The notes: a model not told the origin generated them from the sequence alone. Shown: positions 1 through 7,050, counted from the first letter of the stretch. The stretch is DNA of 8,001 nt from Desulfobacteraceae bacterium (GCA_027353395.1 DAIEHU010000110.1:1-8001), one strand, 5' to 3'. A program made the numbers and translations.

Positions 1-1
1 T

Positions 2-517
2 GGACTTGGCAGACTTCTTGGACTTGTGCGAGCCTGCGAGATTCGCGTAGCGCTCATCCTTTTCTGCGATGCTCTTCTTTGCGGCGGCACCCTTGACTGC
101 GGCTATTTTTATGAAAAAAAAACCCAGAAATACGGGCTGGTGGATATTACCGACCGCACGTCCAAGCGCATGATCAACGGCCCCCTGTGCACGGCCCGGG
201 TGGGAGATCTGGGCTATGCCGTGGGCAGCGCACTGTGGACGGCCCATACCCTTATGGTTGACGCCCGGCCGTTCGCAAGCTTAGGCATGGCGGGCCAGCA
301 GATGGGGTATTGCCCCAAATCAGGCATGGTGGTGGGTGTCCCCATGGCGGCCAAGGCCAAAAATCCGTATGTGGATGTGAATGTTGACTATCATCTCATC
401 AACATGGACAAGGTTCTGGACAACACCCGCAAGATTTATCAGACCGCCCGCATTATCCGGGGATTTGATTACCGGAAATGGATTCCAAAACCGAAAAAGG
501 CAGACGGGGAGGATTAG
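2..517 (+). CDS. DUF2148 ferredoxin-domain protein (C-terminal part, 5' end unresolved)
   Basis: The frame is open from the left edge to TAG at 515-517. Counting from the GTG at 26, residues about 24 to 115 match the DUF2148 layout: LDCGY near 23-27, NGPLC at 51-55, then DLGYAVGSALWTA, a VDARPF segment and a VVGVPMAAKAKNPYVD segment that parallels the 'GIPLSATGKNPFFD' ending typical of the family (family pattern from memory). The C-terminal tail is basic. The neighbouring gene is a paralogue, so the two may form a complex. Only two of the four cluster cysteines of the paralogue are present here (C25 and C55, 30 residues apart against 29 between the matching pair in the neighbour). The function of DUF2148 proteins is unknown; a 4Fe-4S redox role is inferred. 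The true start is not visible: full family members carry roughly 100 further N-terminal residues, and the first 95 bases have atypical codon use (mostly CTT for leucine), so the reading there is doubtful. Confidence 0.62.
   Translation, partial: GLGRLLGLVRACEIRVALILFCDALLCGGTLDCGYFYEKKTQKYGLVDITDRTSKRMINGPLCTARVGDLGYAVGSALWTAHTLMVDARPFASLGMAGQQMGYCPKSGMVVGVPMAAKAKNPYVDVNVDYHLINMDKVLDNTRKIYQTARIIRGFDYRKWIPKPKKADGED
506..513 (+). promoter_or_regulatory. Shine-Dalgarno GGGGAGGA for second DUF2148 gene
   Basis: GGGGAGGA ends six bases before the ATG at 520 and lies inside the last codons of the preceding gene. It decides in favour of 520 over the in-frame ATG at 478, which would overlap the upstream gene by 40 bases. 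Confidence 0.75.
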
Positions 518-519
518 TC

Positions 520-1356
520 ATGGGACACTTAATCGGAAAAGCGTATTGTCTGGACCATCTGATTGAGGTGGCGAAAAGCATCGTGCTGGCAATCCATAAA
601 GCCCCCCAGATCACCGGCAAAACACAAATCGCCGCGGAAATCATCTGGGGAGAAGACTTGACACCCATTGTCGAGGTCATGGGACCGGTGAGCCAGGTCA
701 TGCGTTACGTCAAATGGGATTATGAAACCATTAAGCACTGTTGTGACAAGGGGGAATCCCCGGTCATCATCGCCATCGGCGGCAAAATCAGCAAATCCAA
801 TCTGGGCTGGAATTGCGGATCCTGTGGATTTGACACCTGCGCGGAATTCAACGCCTACAGCAAGGAATACAAGGGCGGCGGGCAACTTGGCGGCCCTTCC
901 TGCAACTGGAAAATGCTGGACTGGGCCATGGCCTGCGACTGGGCCTGCGCGGCGGCCTGGCAATACCGGGTGGACAACCGCATCATGGGATCGTTAGGGT
1001 TTGCTTTAAACGCCCTGGGATTCATGCCGGACATGGACGTCAAACTTGGTCTGGCCCTGGGCCCGCCAAGGGACATGGTGTATTACAGCCGGGAAGAGAT
1101 GCACAAAGGCATGTCTTATGAAATGGACAAACAGGATATGGTCAACTGTGTTCCCACGCAGTTTGCCGCATTTCCGGGCGGCGGCGCGCCCATGTACAAA
1201 ACCAAGAACGACTGGTGGGCCCCGCCGGAATTCATGGGCATCGGATATTCAGAACAGGTGATGGAAGTTTATCAGAAGGTGCTGTTTGAACAGGTGCCGG
1301 AAATTGTCGTCAAACATGCCGATAAAATCGCGGAACGGTACAAGAAAAAACCTTAA
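520..1356 (+). CDS. DUF2148 ferredoxin-domain protein with C-terminal extension
   Basis: Predicted 278-residue soluble protein of unknown function, probably carrying one 4Fe-4S cluster. Visible cysteine motif: C99-x2-C102-x4-C107-x20-C128 (NCGSCGFDTC, then GGPSC), like the CxxCxxxxC...C arrangement of small Fe-S domains. It is followed by DWAMACDWACAAAWQYRVDNRI (C139, C143), the DUF2148 segment seen in family members as 'DLGIALGSA...VDNRI' (from memory). Residues about 190-278 extend beyond the usual domain, contain FPGGGAP and a tryptophan-rich stretch, and end in a lysine-rich helix. The start at 520 is chosen because a strong ribosome site precedes it; an earlier in-frame ATG at 478 is less likely. 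It sits directly behind a paralogue and 16 bases before an acyl-CoA dehydrogenase, so a role as electron-transfer or accessory partner of CoA-ester oxidation is a reasonable inference, not shown. No transmembrane segment or signal peptide is seen. Confidence 0.88.
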   Translation: MGHLIGKAYCLDHLIEVAKSIVLAIHKAPQITGKTQIAAEIIWGEDLTPIVEVMGPVSQVMRYVKWDYETIKHCCDKGESPVIIAIGGKISKSNLGWNCGSCGFDTCAEFNAYSKEYKGGGQLGGPSCNWKMLDWAMACDWACAAAWQYRVDNRIMGSLGFALNALGFMPDMDVKLGLALGPPRDMVYYSREEMHKGMSYEMDKQDMVNCVPTQFAAFPGGGAPMYKTKNDWWAPPEFMGIGYSEQVMEVYQKVLFEQVPEIVVKHADKIAERYKKKP

Positions 1357-1372
1357 ATAGAGAGGAACCCAT

Positions 1373-2617
1373 ATGGATTTTCTGGATTTAGACATCAATT
1401 TAACCAAAGAAGACAAAATGCTGAAAGCAAATGCCAATGAGTTTGCCAGAAAAGTCATGCGGCCCATTGCCAAGGAGCTGGACGCCCTGCCCCCGGAACA
1501 GGTGATTGCAAAAGGGTCCCCGTTCTGGACATTCATGAAAAAAGCGTACGCCCTTGGTTACCATTCTATATTGATTCCGGATGCTTATGGCGGAATGGGG
1601 CTTTCGCCCCTGCAGCAGACCATAGTCTTTGAAGAACTCGCCTGGGGCAGCGTCGGCCTGACCGTCGCTCTGGGTGTCGCCAGTTTCCCGGCATTTGGCG
1701 CCGCCATGGTGCCGGAAGAAACCATGATCGATGAAATTCTGGTTCCCTACTGCGAAAACAAGGACGTCACATTTATCGGCTGCTGGGGCATCACAGAGCC
1801 GGATCACGGATCCGATACATTGATGCCGGGGCATCCCAGTTTCAGTAACCCGGATATCCCTTCCCAGTGTGTCGCCATGCCGGATGGTGATGATTTTATT
1901 TTAACCGGCCAGAAATCCGCCTGGGTGTCCAATGGCACCATCGCTACCCATTGCGCCCTGTTTTGCCAGATGGACAAGTCCATGGGCCATGCGGGCGGCG
2001 GGATTTTCGCCCTGCCGCTCAATTTGCCGGGGGTTAAAAAAGGCGCGGCTTTAGACAAGATGGGCCAGCGGGACTTGAACCAGGGGGAAATATTTTTTGA
2101 TAACGTGCGGGTGCCGCGCAAATACCTGATTGCCGGCCCTGAAGCATATGAGGCGCTTCTGGAAATCGTACTGTCAACCACCACCGCTTTCATGGGCGTT
2201 GTCGGAACGGGTGTTGCCCGGGCAGCATTCGAGGAAGCGCTGAATTACGCCAAGACCCGGATCCAGGGCGGCAGACGGTTGATCGAATATCCGACCATTC
2301 AGGCCAAACTCTTTCATATGTTGAGACAGGTGGAAACCAGCCGGGCCATCAGCCGGGCGGCTTTTTGTTATAATCAGAATACGTCGACCCCTGCCGAAGA
2401 ATACTCCGTCATGGCCAAGATTCACGGAACCCAGGCGGCCTTTGATGTGGCCAGCGACGCCATCCAGATATTCGGTGGAAACGGCCTGACCAAAGAGTAT
2501 CTGGTGGAAAAATTATTCCGGGATGCCAGGGCCATGCTTATTGAAGACGGATCCAACGATACGCTGGCGGTTGCCGCTGGGCATAAGATCATAGAGACAT
2601 ATCCAAGGAGAGATTAA
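1373..2617 (+). CDS. Acyl-CoA dehydrogenase family flavoprotein
   Basis: A 414-residue FAD enzyme, slightly longer than the 380-390 residues usual for the family, expected to introduce a C=C bond into an acyl-CoA and pass electrons to ETF or another acceptor. Seen: an N-terminal helical domain (about 10-130), the flavin-contact segment GCWGITEPDHGSD (136-148), KSAWVSNG (181-188), GQRDLNQGEIFFDNVRVP (231-248), and the C-terminal QIFGGNG (365-371) with LFRDARAMLIEDGSND (381-396). The last segment aligns without gaps to the RDAK..QIYEGT region of medium-chain enzymes and places Asp392 where the catalytic Glu normally stands; Glu391 is next to it. Thr270 occupies the alternative base position used by isovaleryl-CoA dehydrogenase. 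About ten extra residues lie between the GSD motif and GDDFILTGQK. AGAGG at 1361-1365 precedes the ATG by seven bases. Substrate cannot be read from sequence; a cyclic or otherwise unusual CoA ester is possible. Confidence 0.95.
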   Translation: MDFLDLDINLTKEDKMLKANANEFARKVMRPIAKELDALPPEQVIAKGSPFWTFMKKAYALGYHSILIPDAYGGMGLSPLQQTIVFEELAWGSVGLTVALGVASFPAFGAAMVPEETMIDEILVPYCENKDVTFIGCWGITEPDHGSDTLMPGHPSFSNPDIPSQCVAMPDGDDFILTGQKSAWVSNGTIATHCALFCQMDKSMGHAGGGIFALPLNLPGVKKGAALDKMGQRDLNQGEIFFDNVRVPRKYLIAGPEAYEALLEIVLSTTTAFMGVVGTGVARAAFEEALNYAKTRIQGGRRLIEYPTIQAKLFHMLRQVETSRAISRAAFCYNQNTSTPAEEYSVMAKIHGTQAAFDVASDAIQIFGGNGLTKEYLVEKLFRDARAMLIEDGSNDTLAVAAGHKIIETYPRRD

Positions 2618-2618
2618 G

Positions 2619-2626
2619 AAGGAGGT
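2619..2626 (+). promoter_or_regulatory. Consensus Shine-Dalgarno AAGGAGGT for thiolase gene
   Basis: A full AAGGAGGT lies seven bases before the ATG at 2634. It is the strongest ribosome-binding site in the window and suggests high translation of the thiolase-like gene relative to its operon neighbours. Confidence 0.85.
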
Positions 2627-2633
2627 AAATTCA

Positions 2634-3878
2634 ATGACCCAAGTGAACATTGCCGGGCTTGGCATGATCCGCTTCAACAAATACCCGGACCGGGGGGTCC
2701 GGGACATGGCCCATGAAGTCATCCAGCTGGCGCTGGCGGATGCGGGACTGAAACAGACGGACTTGCAGGCGGCGTATTTTTCCAACACGTTTTGGGGGAT
2801 GTTCGATAATCAGCATTCCATCCGGGGGCAGGTGATACTGCGTTCCATGGGCATCGGCGCGATTCCGGTGGTGAATGTGGAAAATGCCTGCGCGGGCGCT
2901 TCCACAGCCCTGCATCTGGCTTATACGGCGATTCGGGCAGGCATGGTGGATGTGGCCCTGGCGGTGGGGTCTGAAAAAATCACCCACCCGGACAAGCTGA
3001 AATCCCTGTCCGCCTATGCTACTTGCATGGATGTGGGCAATTTCGCCCAGACCCTGGAAATGATGGAAAAGGCCAACGCCATGTTTCAGGTGGAAATCCC
3101 TCCGGGCCAGACGCCGCCTGGCGAAGGCCGGAGTATTTTCATGGACGCTTACGCCATGGGCGCGCGGTGGCACATGACCCGGTTCGGCTCCACTCAGCGG
3201 CAACTGGCGGCGATCTGCGCGAAAAACCATTTTCACGGGTCGTTGAACCCCATGGCCCAGTATCAGGACGACATGACAGTGGCGGAAGTGATGGCCGCAA
3301 AGCCCATCGCCTATCCCCTCACCCGGCCCATGTGCGCGCCCGTGGGCGATGGCGCGGCGGCGGTCATTGTCTGTTCGGACGCGTTTCTGAAAAAATTGAA
3401 AAACGCCCGGCCCATCAGAATCCGGGCCTCGGTTCACGGGTCCGGGACAGACCGGAATTTTGACGGAGAGGATATCGGCGAACGGCTGGTGAAGCAGGCC
3501 TACGATATGGCAGGTGTCGGGCCGGCGGATATCAGCCTTGCGGAACTTCACGACGCCACGGCTTATGGCGAGCTGCATCAGGTGGAGGCCATGGGATTTT
3601 GCCCCATCGGCCAGGGCGGGCCGTATGCGGAAACCGGGGCCACAAAGCTTGGCGGCAAACAGCCAGTCAACACCAGCGGCGGGCTGGAGTGCCGCGGCCA
3701 TCCCATTGGGGCCTCTGGGCTCGCCCAGATTTATGAGCTGGGCGTGCAACTGAGGGGCGATGCGGGCAAGCGCCAGGTGGCTGGCGCGCGTTTGGGCCTT
3801 GCTGAAAACGGCGGCGGCAATATCGGCGTTGAGGAAGCGGCCATGTGTATCCATATTCTGGAAAAGTATCCGAAATGA
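2634..3878 (+). CDS. Thiolase / SCP-x-type acyl-CoA acyltransferase
   Basis: A 414-residue thiolase-fold enzyme close to the SCP-x (lipid-transfer thiolase) branch. Such enzymes make or break C-C bonds next to a CoA thioester; some relatives act as retro-aldolases. Visible: nucleophile region NVENACAGAS with Cys86, GDGAAAVIVCSDAF (238-251), the His motif ELHDATAYGE with His306, and LECRGHPIGASG with His356 of GHP. The SCP-x branch usually has HDCF at the His motif, whose Cys is the second catalytic cysteine; here it is HDAT, with Ala308, and no CxG motif occurs at the C-terminus, where ENGGGNIG is found. Cys353 beside GHP is the only nearby cysteine. It may therefore not be an ordinary degradative thiolase. 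No DUF35 partner gene is adjacent in this window. Its stop codon overlaps the start of the following SDR (ATGA), so the two are probably translationally coupled. Cytosolic; no signal peptide. Confidence 0.93.
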   Translation: MTQVNIAGLGMIRFNKYPDRGVRDMAHEVIQLALADAGLKQTDLQAAYFSNTFWGMFDNQHSIRGQVILRSMGIGAIPVVNVENACAGASTALHLAYTAIRAGMVDVALAVGSEKITHPDKLKSLSAYATCMDVGNFAQTLEMMEKANAMFQVEIPPGQTPPGEGRSIFMDAYAMGARWHMTRFGSTQRQLAAICAKNHFHGSLNPMAQYQDDMTVAEVMAAKPIAYPLTRPMCAPVGDGAAAVIVCSDAFLKKLKNARPIRIRASVHGSGTDRNFDGEDIGERLVKQAYDMAGVGPADISLAELHDATAYGELHQVEAMGFCPIGQGGPYAETGATKLGGKQPVNTSGGLECRGHPIGASGLAQIYELGVQLRGDAGKRQVAGARLGLAENGGGNIGVEEAAMCIHILEKYPK

Positions 3879-4654
3879 ATAAAAAAACCATTTTAATCAC
3901 CGGCGCGGCATCCGGTATCGGACGGGAGACCGCCCTGTTTTTCGCCAAACAGGGCTGGTTTACCGGATTGTTCGATGTCAATGAAGACGGGCTGAAGGCG
4001 GCGGCATCTGAAATCGGCGGGGAAAACTGTATCAGCCTGCGGATGGATGTCACGGACCCGGAAAGCGTCCAGCAGGGAATGGCGGCGTTTGCGTTAAAAA
4101 CCGGGGGCCGGATGGACGTGCTGCTTAACAATGCGGGCATATTGACCTTCGGCCTGTTTGAAAATATTCCCCTGGAAACCCATCTCCGGATTGTGGATGT
4201 GAATTTTAAAGGCGGCTTGACCGTGATTCATTGCGCCATTCCATTTTTGAAGCAGACCCCCGGCGCGCGGATCATCAATATGTCCTCCGCATCATCCATT
4301 TACGGCGTGCCGGACCTGTCCGTATATTCCGCCACCAAGCACGCCCTTTCCGCCATGACGGAAGCCTTGAATATCGAGATGGAGCGGCACGGAATTTTTG
4401 TCTGCGATATCCGGCCCCCGTATGTGAAAACGCCGCTCCTGAATTCTCCGGTCACGGTTCACAGCATCCGGATGATGGGGGTGCATTTAGGGCCGGATAA
4501 AGTCGCCAAGGCAGTGTGGAAGGCGGCCCACGTGAAAAAACCGCACTGGGACATCAGCGCCACATGGCTGCTGAATGCATTTTTTCATATCATGCCCTTT
4601 GCTGGACGGTTTCTGGTCAAGACTCTGGCCATGCCGCCAAAAAAAAATGTTTAA
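3875..4654 (+). CDS. Classical short-chain dehydrogenase/reductase
   Basis: A 259-residue NAD(P)-dependent oxidoreductase of the classical SDR type, likely oxidising a hydroxyacyl-CoA or other alcohol to a ketone, or the reverse. Seen: TGAASGIG cofactor loop at 9-16, Asp34 at the end of the second strand (favours NAD over NADP), NNAG at 85-88, Asn110, and catalytic Ser138, Tyr151 and Lys155 (YSATK). After the fold core a hydrophobic stretch near 230-252 (WLLNAFFHIMPFAGRFLV) could attach the protein loosely to membrane or shape the substrate pocket. The ATG at 3875 overlaps the thiolase stop by four bases; an in-frame ATG at 3845 would only add ten residues inside the thiolase gene and is rejected because the Rossmann strand begins right after residue 3 from 3875. 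The second-last codons run through nine consecutive A's (4639-4647), a spot where indels would alter only the C-terminus. Confidence 0.93.
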   Translation: MNKKTILITGAASGIGRETALFFAKQGWFTGLFDVNEDGLKAAASEIGGENCISLRMDVTDPESVQQGMAAFALKTGGRMDVLLNNAGILTFGLFENIPLETHLRIVDVNFKGGLTVIHCAIPFLKQTPGARIINMSSASSIYGVPDLSVYSATKHALSAMTEALNIEMERHGIFVCDIRPPYVKTPLLNSPVTVHSIRMMGVHLGPDKVAKAVWKAAHVKKPHWDISATWLLNAFFHIMPFAGRFLVKTLAMPPKKNV

Positions 4655-4676
4655 TGGGATATAAAGGGAACCGCGC

Positions 4677-5615
4677 ATGAACGTTCTGGTCACCGGCGCC
4701 GCCGGATATATTGGCGGGAAAATGGTGAAAAGCCTTTGTAAAAAAAGCTGGGTGGATACGGTTGTGGGCACGGATATTCGGGAGCCGGACTTCCATCATC
4801 CGAAATATAAATTTGATATCCGGGACATCCGCTATTCCCTGGATGATCTGTTTGAAAATCATGCAATAGATACGGTTGTCCACGCTGCCTATGTGCTGCC
4901 GCCCATTCACGACAAGGGGCTGATGGAAGATATCAACAAGGGCGGCACCCGGAATATTCTGGAAGCCTCAGCGAAAGCGGGCGTAAAGCAGATTCTCTAC
5001 ACCAGTTCCACCACCGCCTACGGATTTTATGCCGACAATGACGACCCGCTGACCGAGAACAGTCCCTTGCGTGGTAATGATGACCTGACTTATGCCAAAA
5101 ACAAACGCGAGATCGAGGCTATTCTACAGGAATTTATTGCGGCCCATCCCGGTATCGCCGCCACCATTGTGCGCCCCTGTTTTGTGGTGGGCCCTGGATT
5201 TACAAATCCCTTGGCGCGGCATCTCCGGAAGAAACTGGTCATCATGCCTTCCGGCACACGGCCCTGGCAGTTTGTCCATGAAGATGACCTGATTCAGGTG
5301 ATGGTGTTGCTGCTGGAAAAACGCATTGCCGGTGCATTCAATGTCACGGGCGAGGGCACAATAACGTTTCCTGAAATGATCAATATGTTGGGAAACATCC
5401 GGATTCCCGTCCCATGGCCGGTGATTTACCCGCTCAATAACCTGTTTTGGTTTTTGCGCCTGTCCTTTATGACGGCATTTCCATCCCCGGCCATGCGGAT
5501 GATGGTGCATCCGTGGATCGCCAGTTCCAAAAAACTCCACAAGGCAACCGGGTATCCATTTAAATACAGCTCAAAAAGCGCGTTTGCGGATTTTGTGCGG
5601 TCTGTAAAAAATTAG
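4677..5615 (+). CDS. NAD-dependent epimerase/dehydratase family protein (extended SDR)
   Basis: A 312-residue extended SDR. Seen: TGAAGYIG nucleotide loop (GxxGxxG, 6-13), Asp33 after the second strand (NAD preference), YTSSTTAYG with Ser111/Thr112 (108-116), the catalytic pair Tyr139 and Lys143 (YAKNK), RPCFVVGPG (167-174) and FVHEDDL (199-205), all in the order of the epimerase/dehydratase and 3-beta-hydroxysteroid dehydrogenase group. Residues 240-280 are rich in Pro, Trp and Phe, with a hydrophobic patch near 250-266, suggesting a lipophilic substrate; this is inference. AAAGGG at 4663-4668 lies eight bases before the ATG. The gene follows the classical SDR by 22 bases and ends the operon: a strong terminator starts 28 bases after its stop. 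The family does not by itself tell sugar epimerases from hydroxy-acid or sterol dehydrogenases; the CoA-ester neighbours favour a non-sugar substrate. Confidence 0.92.
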   Translation: MNVLVTGAAGYIGGKMVKSLCKKSWVDTVVGTDIREPDFHHPKYKFDIRDIRYSLDDLFENHAIDTVVHAAYVLPPIHDKGLMEDINKGGTRNILEASAKAGVKQILYTSSTTAYGFYADNDDPLTENSPLRGNDDLTYAKNKREIEAILQEFIAAHPGIAATIVRPCFVVGPGFTNPLARHLRKKLVIMPSGTRPWQFVHEDDLIQVMVLLLEKRIAGAFNVTGEGTITFPEMINMLGNIRIPVPWPVIYPLNNLFWFLRLSFMTAFPSPAMRMMVHPWIASSKKLHKATGYPFKYSSKSAFADFVRSVKN

Positions 5616-5643
5616 CGCCTGGGGACGCCGCATCATGTCGCAA

Positions 5644-5679
5644 AAAAAAGGGGAGCCGAATGTTCGGCTCCCCTTTTTT
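5644..5679. terminator. Bidirectional rho-independent terminator between convergent operons
   Basis: A 17-base perfect inverted repeat: left arm 5644-5660 (AAAAAAGGGGAGCCGAA), right arm 5663-5679 (TTCGGCTCCCCTTTTTT), separated by TG. The GC-rich core AGCCGAA/GGGG is flanked by A's on the left and T's on the right, so it gives a hairpin with a U tract for transcripts arriving from either side. It lies 28 bases after the epimerase-like gene and 31 bases after the minus-strand HdrC-HdrB gene. Confidence 0.93.
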
Positions 5680-5710
5680 GTCATATTCTGTTTTTATGCT
5701 ATCTGAAAAT

Positions 5711-7030
5711 TTATGCTTCGGATTCCGGATGAAACACGTTCACTTCTTTTAAGTCGTCACCCAGATATTCCCGTTCATTGGGACCGAGAATGCCCATGGA
5801 AAGGCAAATGAGGGTCCACAGGTGGGTGGTCTGCCAGGGATGGTGCCGGATTTCGCTTAAGTCATGGACCTGGGCGTGGCAGTTGTGGCAGGGAGTGATG
5901 CAGTATGCCGCGCCGGTCGCCAGAATCTGGTCGGCTTTAATTTTGCCGTAATCCCTGCGGGCTTCCTGATAACCGGACTGGAGGAATCCGCCGCCGCCGC
6001 CGCAACAGAAGTTGTTGGATCGGTTGGGGGTCATGTCGATGAAGTTTTCTTCACCCACCACGGATTTAACGACAAAACGGAGGTCTTCGGCCACGGGATC
6101 GCCAAAGGATTTCCGGACGAGCTGGCAGGGATCCTGAACCGTGAATTTGATTTTCCGGTCCTTGTTCCAGTCGGAGCTGACTTTCAGCTTTCCTTCCCGG
6201 ATCCACTGGGCGTAATATTGAATGATGCTTTTGATTTCAAAATTGTGGGGAATCTTGAACTTTTGCGCTCCGAACCGGACCGCGAAGAGTTCGTGCCCTC
6301 ACTCGGTGTTGAGCCAGACCTTGCATTTAAGATCCTCCACGGCTTTCACCTTTAATCGTACAATTTTTTCCCAATTCTCGTCATCCGCCATAAACAGGCA
6401 GTAGTTTTCAGCCGCCCAGCCTTTTGTGCCATATGTCCAGTCAGCGCCCACGGAGTGAAGAATTTTCCACAGGGGCACCATTTCATCAGGCTCGGTGACC
6501 GGTTCCCTGGAATTCTGATTCAAGAAAAACTCAGCACCTTCCCGATTGAGGTCAGCGTGCATGTCCTTGAATTCCGGCTGAGCTTCCTGGTATTCCGCCA
6601 GAACGTCTTCCACCACAAACTGGAAGTCCTCTTCGGTGGCACCCATGGCACTGCAGGTGTCGTTCTTTAAGGCCATGTCGCAGGAACCCAGAATCCCCTT
6701 GGGCCGGGTTTCCCGCGGCCAGCTTTGCCGTGCGTAGAATACCAGTTGCGGGATGTTGATTTTCATGGGGCAGACATACATGCACCGGGTGCACATGGAG
6801 CACATCCAGACCCACGGCGTACTGGTGATTTCATCATCCATTCCCAACGCCGCCATCCGCAGAAACTTCCGCGGGTCCATGCCTTCCAGCCCGGTAGCCG
6901 GACAGCCTGACGAGCAGGCCCCGCAGGTCAGGCAGAGATTGAGATTTCCTCCTTCCGGAAGAATCTCCTTGACCTTATCGATAAATGTGCTTTTGCGTTT
7001 TCCGCCAAGCTTGATAGCCGGTTCACCCAT
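5711..7030 (-). CDS. HdrC-HdrB-like fusion Fe-S oxidoreductase, probable selenoprotein (TGA read through)
   Basis: Read across one in-frame TGA (6299-6301) the gene encodes 439 residues. N-terminal HdrC-like part: two 4Fe-4S motifs, C33-x2-C36-x2-C39-x3-CP (C43) and C77-x2-C80-x2-C83-x3-CP (C87). C-terminal HdrB-like part: C302 (DPCQLVRK), C342-C343 (CCGGGGG), then C381-x2-C384 (PCHNC), the CCG pattern that binds a noncubane 4Fe-4S cluster in heterodisulfide reductase. The TGA is residue 244 in the context LNTE-U-GHELFA, where I expect relatives to have Cys (from memory, unverified). If TGA stops translation, a 243-residue product without the whole CCG domain results. GGAGG at 7041-7045 precedes the ATG by ten bases. 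It follows an HdrA-MvhD-type gene, so both likely form a cytosolic electron-transfer complex acting on a disulfide or passing electrons between ferredoxin, NADH and a CoA-ester pathway. Annotation software would probably split it or call a pseudogene. Confidence 0.85.
6271..6293 (-). promoter_or_regulatory. Candidate bacterial SECIS hairpin
   Basis: In the minus-strand transcript the hairpin begins at the sixth base after the TGA. The 5' arm CGAACU (6293-6288) pairs with GGUUCG (6276-6271), giving five Watson-Crick pairs and one U-G pair. The 11-base loop CUUCGCGGUCC contains GGUC at bases 18-21 after the TGA (6281-6278), close to where GGUC sits in the E. coli fdhF SECIS as I remember it (19-22). 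G3-C32 and C4-G31 could extend the stem across a small internal loop. The stem is short and no folding energy was computed, so this is a candidate only. Confidence 0.5.
6299..6301 (-). other. In-frame TGA, candidate selenocysteine codon (residue 244)
   Basis: The minus-strand codons before it read Asn-Thr-Glu and those after it Gly-His-Glu-Leu-Phe-Ala. The frame is unchanged and free of further stops for 195 codons, all with family-like content. This fits Sec insertion or, less likely, a single TGC/TGT-to-TGA nonsense change or sequencing error. Confidence 0.7.
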
Positions 7031-7050
7031 ATTTTATGATCCTCCGTTCC

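Noticed and set aside
114..122. Frameshift in the first DUF2148 gene at the A9 run
   Set aside because: The other two forward frames upstream carry stops at 48-50 and 94-96, so a shift here does not give a longer better reading; the odd left end is reported separately.
2631..3854. Long minus-strand open frame of 407 codons opposite the thiolase gene
   Set aside because: It has His/Arg/Gly-rich composition with no recognisable motif and lies wholly antisense to a clearly conserved thiolase; it reflects GC-rich third positions of the real gene.
5711..6094. Separate short HdrB-like gene starting at the GTG at 6094
   Set aside because: The same frame continues upstream to the TGA at 6299-6301 with family-like sequence including DPCQLVRK, whose Cys belongs to the CCG motif. 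A start at 6094 would cut the domain.
5864..6355. Plus-strand open frame of 163 codons opposite the HdrB-like part
   Set aside because: It is antisense to the CCG-domain coding sequence, has no own ribosome site or family motif, and is open because of the codon use of the minus-strand gene.
6299..7030. Pseudogene call for the HdrC-HdrB fusion
   Set aside because: There is a single in-frame TGA, no frameshift, no other decay over 439 codons, and a fitting hairpin follows. Selenocysteine explains this better, though a point nonsense change cannot be excluded from sequence alone.
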